Below, piece by piece: positions 1-8,600 of a stretch of 64,000 bases of DNA. The position numbers and the translations under genes are program-made. Within the stretch, counting starts at the first letter, position 1; every line of letters starts with the position of its first letter. The DNA comes from Devosia ginsengisoli (lineage in GTDB: Bacteria > Pseudomonadota > Alphaproteobacteria > Rhizobiales > Devosiaceae), in the NCBI RefSeq assembly GCF_007859655.1, contig NZ_CP042304.1:1984001-2048000 (forward strand), in the 5' to 3' direction. The notes beneath the pieces were generated by a model that was given only the letters and a program-made list of their open reading frames with translations, searched no databases and was not told the origin of the DNA.

Positions 1-366
1 GGCCATGACCGTATCGATGGCTTCCAGCAGTTCCGATGATGGGCTGCCCTTGAGGGCAAAGCCGGTCGCCCCGGCATCCAGCGCCTTGAGCGCCGACTCG
101 ATGCTGCAAAAGGCGGTAAACACCACCACCTTGGTGTCGGGCGCCGTGGCCACGATCTGGGCAATGGTCCGGAACACATCGCCCGGCATGCTCAGATCCA
201 TGATGATGACGTCTGGGCTGACGGCCTTCACGATCTCAAGGCTGGAATCGGCGCAAACGGCTTGCCCGACAATTTGGTGCCTGTCGCTGCCGGCAAACAA
301 AGACACCATTCCAGCAAGCAAAACCGGGTGATCATCGGCGATAGCGACTGTCGTCAATTTTCTCAT
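1..366 (-). CDS. NarL/FixJ-type response regulator, 3' end cut by window edge
   Basis: The minus strand from an ATG at 366 encodes the first 122 residues of a receiver domain. It opens with an acidic pair before HPV (D11, D12), the phospho-acceptor is D57 in VIIMDLSMPG, and a conserved lysine follows in ALKGSSP. The output domain lies beyond the window; a LuxR-type HTH is expected from the resemblance to NarL/FixJ receivers but is not seen. The gene lies downstream of, and on the same strand as, the type I secretion operon, after a 129-base gap. It may be a second regulator of that locus, in addition to the one at 13811. Confidence 0.85.
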   Translation of the reverse strand, partial: MRKLTTVAIADDHPVLLAGMVSLFAGSDRHQIVGQAVCADSSLEIVKAVSPDVIIMDLSMPGDVFRTIAQIVATAPDTKVVVFTAFCSIESALKALDAGATGFALKGSPSSELLEAIDTVMA

Positions 367-495
367 GGTACGCCAACGGTACTAACCTGTCGCCCCAATA
401 GTCCACAGGCGCCAAATCTACGACTAAATTAACGTTCGGTAAATTCACTTTCGGCAAGCCATCGAATATTTGATTAACGCAAGTGTCAGCATTAC

Positions 496-1839
496 TTACT
501 CTTCCCGGAAAGCCCGCACGATCTGGTCGGTGAAGGGCTTGACGAAATAGGCGATCGCCACCTGCTCTTCGGTCTGGACGAAAACATCCACCGGCATGCC
601 CGGAATAAGCCCGCGCTCGCCCAGTTCGGACAGGTCTCCATTCACCTCCGCTTCGGCGAGATAATAGCTCTGCCCACTCTGCGGATCGCTGGTCGCGGCC
701 GCCGATACGCGCGACACGATTGCCGGGATTTCCGGCGTCGTCCGCTGGTTGAAGGCACTGAAGCGGAGCTTGACCTCCTGCCCCAGCACGATTTGGTCGA
801 TATCATGCACGGCAATCTGGAACTCGATCTTGAGGTCGGCATCATCAGGGACGACGGTGAGCAGCCGTTCCGCCGGGCTGATAACCCCGCCCAGCGTGGT
901 CACCGACAGCTCGTTCACCGTGCCCGTCACCGGCGCCCGGATGAGCGTCCTTGCCAGCCGGTCCTCCACCTCGGCCAGCCGATCCCGCAATTCGGTGATA
1001 CTGGCGGCAACACTGCGCAATTCCCGCTGCGCATCGGTATAGGCCATGTCGTCAATGGCCAGGATTTGCAGCTTCACCTCGCTGATCCGCGCATTGGACC
1101 GCGCGATATTGGCCGTCAATTCCCCCTGCGACCCCAGCATGCGCGCCAGCTCGCGATCCGCCACGTTGAGCCGCGTCGTTTCGATCAGTGCTTTCTCGGA
1201 CAGCGCGCCAATGCGGACGCGTTCGTCGCGCGCCAGCGCCAGTTCGTCGGCCAGCGCCGCCGCCTGGAATTGCAGCCCGCCCACTTCCTCTTCCAGTTGC
1301 GCCACCTGCAGCTCCAGCTGCTCGCGCTGCGACTGCCGGTTGCGCGCCGTGCTGTCGAACAATTGCTGCTCGCCCTGCAGGATGACCGCGGCATTGGGAT
1401 AGGAGGCCAGGAAATCGCCAGGAAACGCGATCGCCTCCGCCGCATCGCGCTCGGCGATCAGCCGCGCCTGGCGCGCCACCAGCTCGGCAAGCTGCCCCCT
1501 CAGGATCGAACGCTCCGTCCTTATGGGAACATCCTCGAGTCGCAGCAGCACATCGCCGGCGACCACGCTCTGCCCCTTTTGCACGTTGATCGCCGCGATC
1601 ACCCCGCCATCCAGATGCTGGACAACCTTGACATTCTCGGCCACCAGCACCGTTCCGCTGGAAATGACGGCGCCGGACAGCTTGGCCGTCGCGGCCCATC
1701 CGCCGATGCCGCCCAGCAGCAGGATGGCGGCGATACTGCCCGCAACCACCCGGCCGCGCATTGAAAAATCCGACATCTTGACCTTGCCCCGCGCGCGCTC
1801 GGCGCGCGGATAGGGTGCCGTCATGTCCATGGTGCTCAT
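496..1839 (-). CDS. HlyD-family type I secretion periplasmic adaptor
   Basis: The 447-residue protein has one N-terminal membrane helix (about residues 30-50), a lipoyl/biotinyl-like half motif (VVQHLDGGVIAAINVQKGQ, about 72-90), a long alpha-helical coiled-coil section (about 155-290), and a second lipoyl half followed by a beta-barrel region (from about 295: LIRAPVTGTVNEL). This is the PrtE/AprE/HlyD layout. The adaptor links the inner-membrane ABC exporter to an outer-membrane TolC-type channel, and no TolC gene is in the window. GGAGG precedes the ATG at 1839. It is the last gene of a four-gene minus-strand run and follows the RTX gene at 1858 after 18 bases. Confidence 0.93.
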   Translation of the reverse strand: MSTMDMTAPYPRAERARGKVKMSDFSMRGRVVAGSIAAILLLGGIGGWAATAKLSGAVISSGTVLVAENVKVVQHLDGGVIAAINVQKGQSVVAGDVLLRLEDVPIRTERSILRGQLAELVARQARLIAERDAAEAIAFPGDFLASYPNAAVILQGEQQLFDSTARNRQSQREQLELQVAQLEEEVGGLQFQAAALADELALARDERVRIGALSEKALIETTRLNVADRELARMLGSQGELTANIARSNARISEVKLQILAIDDMAYTDAQRELRSVAASITELRDRLAEVEDRLARTLIRAPVTGTVNELSVTTLGGVISPAERLLTVVPDDADLKIEFQIAVHDIDQIVLGQEVKLRFSAFNQRTTPEIPAIVSRVSAAATSDPQSGQSYYLAEAEVNGDLSELGERGLIPGMPVDVFVQTEEQVAIAYFVKPFTDQIVRAFREE

Positions 1840-1857
1840 CGCGTCCTCCCAGCGCCG

Positions 1858-3834
1858 TCAGGCCACCTGATGCTCGATCATCATCGGCAACTGCACGCCC
1901 TTCAGCGTTATGGAAATTTCGTAGAATGCGTTGCGGTCGACATCCGCTTCGATGACGGTATGGTCGGCGTCATCGTAATAGGCATGGGTCACGCGGATCG
2001 GCAGGTCGGCTTCGAAACCCGCTTCCAGCTCGTCATAGATTTCGCCGAACCTCTCCTCCTCGAGCCGCTCGGCCCTGGACGAGACTTCGTATTCGGCGAC
2101 GTGAACGCGGTCGCCCACTACGAAATCCAGAATCTCGAACAACAGCGGCCGACTGAGCTGCTGCGTTTCCTCGCTGACCGTGAAGATGAACAGGTCATCC
2201 CCCGGCCCGCCGGTGATGATCGCCGTCGTCTCGGAGAAGATGAGCGTATCGTCGCCCTGCCCGCCGATCACCGCCTCGACGTTTTCATACAGGTCCTCGC
2301 CGATTTCCTCGCTCCAGGCGATACCCGCCTCGAAGTCGAGATGGATGTCGGCCGAGAATTCCGAATAGTCGAGCGTGTCGTGGCCGTCCCCGCCATCGAT
2401 ACGGTCATCGCCCGCATCCCCGGTTATGGTGTCATCCCCCGCCCCGCCATCGATCTCGTCGTCATCAGCGCCTCCGCTCAGCGTGTCGCTTCCGCCGCCG
2501 CCATGGAGCAGGTCATTGCCCGCCCCACCGACCAACTGGTCATCGCCGTCATTGCCCTCGATGGCGTCGTCGCCCTCGTCGCCGCTGAGGCTGTCATCGC
2601 CGGCACCACCCATGAGCACGTCGTCGCCCGCATTGCCTTCGACCACGTCGTCGCCGTCCCCACCATCGATTATGTCATTGCCGGCCTCGCCGAAGAGACG
2701 GTCATTCCCACCGCCGCCGCCGATCACGTCATCGCCGGCCCCGCCGAAAATCACATCGTCGTCGAGACCGCCGAACAACTGGTCATTGCCGGCCCCGCCA
2801 TTGATATGGTCGGCTCCAGGCCCGCCGGTGACGATGTCATTGCCAGCACGGCCATCGATAATGTCGTTACCTTCTAGCCCGTCGATATTGTCGTCCCACG
2901 GTGTGGCGACAAAGACATCATCCCAGGGCGTCAGCAATACGGTGTTCTGCACGACCTCCAGGGTCGCCGTCTGGGCTGCCGCGACCAGGCCATCGCTGAT
3001 CGCATAGGTGAAGGTGATGACCCCGAACATGCCGGGCAGCGTCACGAAGGACCAGTCGGTGCCCACCCGCACCAATGTGCCACCCGTAGCGGTAATATTG
3101 TTGATGGTAAGCGTGTCGCCATCGGGGTCGGAGGCGCCGAACAACAGGTCGGAAAGCCCGATCAGCACCACCTGCCCCGCAAACACCTCGCGCAGCCGCA
3201 CCGGACCCACCACGACCGGAGCACGGTTCCCTGGCACGGTCTCCTCTTCATCATCATCGTCCCCGTCCGGGGCCGGCTCTTCCTCGTCGTCATCGCCCCC
3301 TGGCCCGGGCTCCGGGTCGGCGGGCGGTTGGGCGGATTGGGCAGTGCCGCGAGCGGACGGCCCGGAAGCCGCGCCGCCACGCGGTAGCGCCACATTGTCG
3401 TTCTGCGGCTGGTAGTTGAACGCCGCCGGAAAGAAGGCCGCCACCTGCGGGCCGAGATATTCGAAATGGGTCGCCGCATAGTGGAACGACATCGGGTCGG
3501 TCAGCGACAAGCCGCCATTCCAGCTGGGTGATCCGCCAGCTCCACCCTCGGCCGGCTCCTCTGCCGCAACCTCGTCGATCTCGTCCCCACCGAGCGCAAT
3601 GATTATGCTGGACGGCGTGCCGCCATCCTCCGCCGTCTCATCCCCCTCGGGCACGGGCGGCCTGTCATGCGCCTGTGCCGCAAAGGCACTTTTGAGAAAA
3701 AACGCAATCCCAGTCACGACCAGCGCGAAATAGACCGGCAGACGCGAGGTCTTTTCCGGTGCGTTGAATTCCAGCCGTTTGCGCGGATCTTCCGGTTCGG
3801 GCTGCTGGCGGTTGGCCTTGCCTTCGATGATCAT
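1858..3834 (-). CDS. RTX calcium-binding protein with N-terminal membrane segment
   Basis: 658 residues. A short charged N-terminus is followed by one hydrophobic helix (about residues 32-53), a low-complexity and very acidic linker (about 175-200, Asp/Glu runs), a cadherin/BIg-like domain (about 202-300, NRAPVVVG then DPDGDTLTI), many RTX nonapeptides of the GGxGxDxUx type (about 305-500), and a C-terminal domain (500-658) without RTX repeats. Its start overlaps the stop of the exporter ATPase gene by 4 bases (ATGA), so the two are probably translationally coupled. Type I substrates normally lack an N-terminal membrane helix, so this may be an anchored surface protein or an accessory of the exporter rather than a freely secreted substrate. 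Function not known. Confidence 0.85.
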   Translation of the reverse strand: MIIEGKANRQQPEPEDPRKRLEFNAPEKTSRLPVYFALVVTGIAFFLKSAFAAQAHDRPPVPEGDETAEDGGTPSSIIIALGGDEIDEVAAEEPAEGGAGGSPSWNGGLSLTDPMSFHYAATHFEYLGPQVAAFFPAAFNYQPQNDNVALPRGGAASGPSARGTAQSAQPPADPEPGPGGDDDEEEPAPDGDDDDEEETVPGNRAPVVVGPVRLREVFAGQVVLIGLSDLLFGASDPDGDTLTINNITATGGTLVRVGTDWSFVTLPGMFGVITFTYAISDGLVAAAQTATLEVVQNTVLLTPWDDVFVATPWDDNIDGLEGNDIIDGRAGNDIVTGGPGADHINGGAGNDQLFGGLDDDVIFGGAGDDVIGGGGGNDRLFGEAGNDIIDGGDGDDVVEGNAGDDVLMGGAGDDSLSGDEGDDAIEGNDGDDQLVGGAGNDLLHGGGGSDTLSGGADDDEIDGGAGDDTITGDAGDDRIDGGDGHDTLDYSEFSADIHLDFEAGIAWSEEIGEDLYENVEAVIGGQGDDTLIFSETTAIITGGPGDDLFIFTVSEETQQLSRPLLFEILDFVVGDRVHVAEYEVSSRAERLEEERFGEIYDELEAGFEADLPIRVTHAYYDDADHTVIEADVDRNAFYEISITLKGVQLPMMIEHQVA

Positions 3835-5582
3835 GCCAATTCTCCCGTTTCGGCCCGGGTCTCGACCACTTTGGGCACGTTGGCATTGGCCTGCCGCTGG
3901 CCGGCCACGATCTCGTCCTTGGGCCCGAAGGCGGTCATGCGGCCATTCTGGATGACCGCCACCATATCCACCTCGGCCAGGATCGACGGCCGGTGCGCCA
4001 CGACCACCGCAATACCGCCCCGGGCGCGGATCTGCCGTATCGCCAGGTTCAGCGCCTGCTCGCCCTCGGCATCAAGAAAGGCATTGGGCTCATCCATGAT
4101 GACCACGAAGGGGTCGCCATACAGCGCCCGCGCCAGGCCGATGCGTTGCCTTTGCCCCGCCGACAATGCCGTCCCCATCGGCCCAAGCTGGGTATCGTAG
4201 CCGTCGGGCAGCCGCACGATCATCTCATGCACGCCGGCCGCCTTGGTCGCGGCCACGATCGCCCTTGCATCGCGCTGCGGCGCCAGGCGGGTAATATTCT
4301 CCACGATCGTGCCGTCGAGCAGCGCCACATCCTGCGGCAGATAGCCGACATATTGGCCGATCTTCTCCTCGTCCCACTGCGCCAGGTCCGCATCATCAAG
4401 CCTTATGGCGCCGCGCAGCGCCGGCCAGATACCGGTCAGCGCCCGCACCAGCGTAGTCTTGCCGCCCCCGCTCGGCCCGATCACGCCGAGCCCCTGGCCC
4501 GCTTTAAGCTCGAACGCCACCTCGGTCAGCAGCACCCGACCCGATGCGGGCGCCGCAACGGTCACTTTGTCGATCTTGAGCGACTGGGTCGGCGCCGGCA
4601 GGTCGAGCGGCTTGGTCATGCCGGCCAGCGCAACCATCGTGTCGCGCAACCGCTTGAGCGCCTGCCGCGCCGCCACCACGCCCTTCCAGTTGCCGATGGC
4701 CATGTCGATCGGCGCCAGCGCGCGCGACGCCGCAACGGACACCGCGATAATGGCACCGGCCGACATCTGCCCCTGAATGGTCAGGTACGCCCCCGCTCCC
4801 AGCAGCGCCGATTGCAGCACCATGCGCAGCACGCGCGAAAAGGCGCCGAACGTGCCCACCACATCGCTGGCCCGCGTCTGCAGCGTCAGGTGATCCTGGT
4901 TGGCCGTGTTGAAGCGCGCCACGGCCCGCCCGGCAAACCCCATGGCCTTGAGAATATCGGCGTTGCGGGCGTTGGAATCGGCAATGGCATTGCGGGTCAG
5001 GTGCGCCTGCTGCGCCGCCGAGGCCAGCTTGCGCGATTTGAGCTCGGTCCAGACCGTCAGCAAGGTGAGCACAACCGCCCCGCCCAGCGTCATCGCACCC
5101 AGCACGGGATGGAGGAAATAGACGAAAAGGATGTAGAGCGGCACCCAGGGCAGATCAAACAGGGCCACCGGGCCCTGGCTACCCATGAAGGAGCGGATCG
5201 TATCGACATCGCGGCCCCGCTCGAGCGCCTCACCCGTCGAAAAGCCGAAGCGGGGCATGTCGACACTGACCCGATGCGCGATGGGCGCCAGCAGCCGGTC
5301 GAACCTGGCGCCGATGCGCACCAGTAGCTGGCTGCGAATGATGTCAAACACGCCCTGGAACAGATAGAGCCCGATCACCAGAACGGAAAGAGCGGCCAGC
5401 GTTGGTACGCTGCCGCTGGTCAGGGCCCGGTCGTAAATCTGCAGCATGTAGAAGGAGCCGGTCAGCGCCAGCACATTGATGATGCCGGAAATCCAGAACA
5501 GGAAAACGGCAATCGCCTTGAATTCCTTGCGCAACATCTCGTTGCCGCGGTGTTCGGCCATCGCCTTTGCGGTCAATGCCAT
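3831..5582 (-). CDS. Type I secretion ABC permease/ATPase (PrtD/AprD type)
   Basis: 583 residues with an N-terminal six-helix exporter domain (about 25-310) and a C-terminal ATPase. Walker A is GPSGGGKT (about 368), the signature is LSAGQRQR (about 475), Walker B is VVIMDEPN (about 494) and the H-loop is VVVAHRPS. There is no N-terminal C39 peptidase domain. That fits exporters of RTX proteins with an uncleaved C-terminal signal (PrtD/AprD/HasD class). It follows the RTX peroxidase gene after 72 bases containing a strong hairpin, and overlaps the next RTX gene by 4 bases. Its neighbours suggest that the peroxidase is its substrate. Confidence 0.93.
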   Translation of the reverse strand: MALTAKAMAEHRGNEMLRKEFKAIAVFLFWISGIINVLALTGSFYMLQIYDRALTSGSVPTLAALSVLVIGLYLFQGVFDIIRSQLLVRIGARFDRLLAPIAHRVSVDMPRFGFSTGEALERGRDVDTIRSFMGSQGPVALFDLPWVPLYILFVYFLHPVLGAMTLGGAVVLTLLTVWTELKSRKLASAAQQAHLTRNAIADSNARNADILKAMGFAGRAVARFNTANQDHLTLQTRASDVVGTFGAFSRVLRMVLQSALLGAGAYLTIQGQMSAGAIIAVSVAASRALAPIDMAIGNWKGVVAARQALKRLRDTMVALAGMTKPLDLPAPTQSLKIDKVTVAAPASGRVLLTEVAFELKAGQGLGVIGPSGGGKTTLVRALTGIWPALRGAIRLDDADLAQWDEEKIGQYVGYLPQDVALLDGTIVENITRLAPQRDARAIVAATKAAGVHEMIVRLPDGYDTQLGPMGTALSAGQRQRIGLARALYGDPFVVIMDEPNAFLDAEGEQALNLAIRQIRARGGIAVVVAHRPSILAEVDMVAVIQNGRMTAFGPKDEIVAGQRQANANVPKVVETRAETGELA

Positions 5583-5619
5583 GATGTCAGCCCCACATTG
5601 GATGGATATTGGGCACGAG

Positions 5620-5644
5620 ACCCGGCTGGCAGGGCCAGCCGGGT
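5620..5644 (-). promoter_or_regulatory. Strong hairpin between RTX substrate gene and exporter gene
   Basis: ACCCGGCTGGC and GCCAGCCGGGT form a perfect 11-bp inverted repeat with a 3-base loop, in the 72-base gap between the peroxidase stop and the ATPase start. No T-tract follows on the minus strand. It is therefore more likely a partial attenuator or an mRNA 3'-end stabiliser than a full terminator. A similar arrangement of substrate over exporter is known at hlyA/hlyB. Confidence 0.6.
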
Positions 5645-5654
5645 CGGCTTGAGG

Positions 5655-8600
5655 CTAGAGCACGAAATTGCTCTCGGTCAGCGCATGATTGCCGGCAATG
5701 CTGATGCGGAATTCCGGAACATTGTTCCCCGCCGTATCGCCGGAGATGACGGTATATTCGCCATCCTCGCGCGTTTCATGCGTCACCACGATCTGGCCGG
5801 GCGCCGTGGTTGCCTGGCCGCTTTCCAGCGTGAACGTGTCATTCCCGGCATTTGCGCCATTGGCATCGATGCCCGACAGGTCGATCTTGTCGCCGGGTTC
5901 GAACCCCCGGATGGTATCGCCATTCGCCGCCGCGGCCGATCCGAAGACGAACACATCCTCGCCTTGACCGCCGTCCACCACGTTGACGGCATTGCTCATG
6001 GTGATCGTGTCGTCCCCCGCGCCCGTGGTGACGTTTTCGACGCCCCAGAGCGTGTCGGCGCCGCTTTGGCTGCTGACCGCGCTACCGCGGCCGCCGACGC
6101 CGGTTCCCAGGTCGACCGTGGCATCGACGGTGAGAAACCCCATGTCGAGCATGTCGCTACCGTCATCGGCAGAGACCTCGCCGCCATAATAGGTGTCGTC
6201 ACCATCATTGAGCGAAGCCACAATCGTGTCGTCGCCGGTGCCACCAAAGACCAGGTCGCTGCCTGCCCCGCCTTCGAGCAGGTCATTGCCGTGCTGACCG
6301 AACATCCGGTCGTCGCCGGCGCCGCCATCCATCATGTCGTCATTGGCGCCACCGAACAGGTCGTCATCGCCGTCTTCGCCGAGCAGGACATCCCGCCCGG
6401 CCTGGCCATGAACCAGGTCGTCCCCGGCACCGGCCCGAACCACATCGGCCCCGGCACCCGTTACGATGAAGTCGGTTCCGGCATAGCCGAATACCAGGTC
6501 CCCGGCTGACGTTCCGACCAGGACATCATGCTGCGGCGTGCCGACAATCTGGCCCAGCTCAGCCGGGGCATCATCGTCATCGTCGTCGTCATCATAGTCG
6601 TGGTCGTCATCATCCTCGTCGTCGTGAGCGAGGTAGCTGACGCTGTTGGCACCCATGGTGCGGGTGGTGACGCCATCGTCGCCAGTGGTCTCGGTATAGT
6701 CACCGCCCGAGCCATCGGACATTTCGATCACGTCCTGCGGCCGTAGGGTCCCCACAATGGTGTCATTGCCGCCATTGGACTTGAAGACGATCCGATGCGC
6801 CGATGACAACGAGGATATGTCGATCGTGTCGTCGCCCGCGGTGCCCTCGATGGTGATGGTGTTGAAGTCCAGGCTCGTGGCCGTGAAGTCGCCGATCACG
6901 ATGATCTGGTCGCCACCATCATTGCCCCCGCCGGCACCGCCGGGCGTGGTCACGTCGAGGGCGTTGACCCCGATCTCCTCGATATTGTCGAGCTCGGCAA
7001 TCACCGACGCCAGGTTGGTGCCGTTCCGCGTGATGACGATCTCAGTATTGGCATTGAGCGCGGCACCGTTATTTCCGGCCACCGCATCCCAGGCAGCCCG
7101 CGTATAGATGCGGAACACCTCGGCACCGGCTACCCCATTGAGCTGATAGGTGTCCGTATCGGCTCCGCCATCGACGAAGTCACGACCACCGGCATCGCTG
7201 GTGTGATTGATCGTATCATTGCCGGCCCCGCCATTGATGAAGTCGCGATTTGCGCCGCCATCGATGGTGTCGTCACCAAGTCCGCCATCGATGGTGTCTC
7301 CGCCGACGTCGCCATTCATGGTGTCATTGCCGGCTCCGCCGAGCATTTGGTCAGCCGCACCACCACCATCCAGCACGTCATCGCCGTCACCGCCATCGAG
7401 CGTGTCGGTCCCGCCGCCGCCGGAAAGCGTATCCGCGCCGGCATTGCCGTTGAGCTGGTCCGATCCATTATTGCCCGCGCCGATATCATCACCGGCAGTG
7501 CCATTGAGGATGTTTGCAGCGGCGTTGCCGACCCAGTTGACGCCGGTCGGTCCTGTTGGTCCCGACGTCACGGTTTCAACATTCCCGGCGCCGTCGGTGA
7601 AGGTCACCACCACCCGGAGCTGCAGGCCGGCTTGGGCGCCGAATAGCTGCCCGCCCGGATTTGCCGGCGTGAATGTCGCCGCCGTTGCCCCGACAACATT
7701 CGTCCAGGTCGTGCCATCGGACGATGACTGCCACTGATAGGAGAACGCACCCAGGCCATTGGCATCGGCGATCGAGCTGGTGTCGGTGCTGAGTTGCTGG
7801 CCCTCGGTCGGGGTCAGGTCGTTGATGACAGGCGCTCCCGTCGCGGCCACATTGCCGCCCAGCGTCACATCAGCGAACTTCAGCGCCTCGATATTCCACA
7901 GCGTATCGACGCCGTCGGATTCCAGGCCATCGGACACATTGGTGTGGGCGACCGTTATCGAGCCATCGTCATTGTTGGTGATGGTATAGGCGGCCAGCAC
8001 ATCGGCGAACACCGCCGTATCGATATCGTCACTCCCATCGGCCGTCCGGATCGTCCGGACGATGCTCAGCTGTCCCGGATTGATCGTGCCGGCAAACATC
8101 GCCGAGGCGAGTTCGGTCATGCTCTTGTGTAGGGAAATGGGCGTCCCCTGGTGATTGGTGTCACCGGGCGCGAACACGCCGATCTGCACGTCGAGCCACT
8201 TGTCGCCGTCGATGATGTCATCGCCCATCTGGCCGCTGATCATGTCGCTGCCGTCGCCGCCCAGGATGATGTCGCCGGCCGAGAAGGACGTCACCCCGGC
8301 CCCGAGCACCTCCTGCAATCCGTCGATAAGGGCGATGCCCTCGGCGTCGAGAATGCTGCCCTGATAACCTTCCAGCGGCGTCACATTATTGACCGGGTGG
8401 AACGGCTGGCGCTCCTCGGCCAGGATGTTGGAGCCCTTCAGGATGTCATTGCCGGCAGAGCCCGACAGGCCTTCCATCGACTGGTATTCGTCGAGCGCCG
8501 CGTTTTCCGGAATGATCGGCGCTTCGTCGAACACGATCGGGATCGACAGGTCGGCATTGACGCCGGCAGTGCCGATCGCGCTGTCCTTGTAGGTCGCCCA

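Noticed and set aside
2375..2877. Short periodic repeats that look CRISPR-like
   Set aside because: They are RTX nonapeptide codons in a coding frame (period about 27 bases, degenerate), with no conserved repeat/spacer structure and no cas genes.
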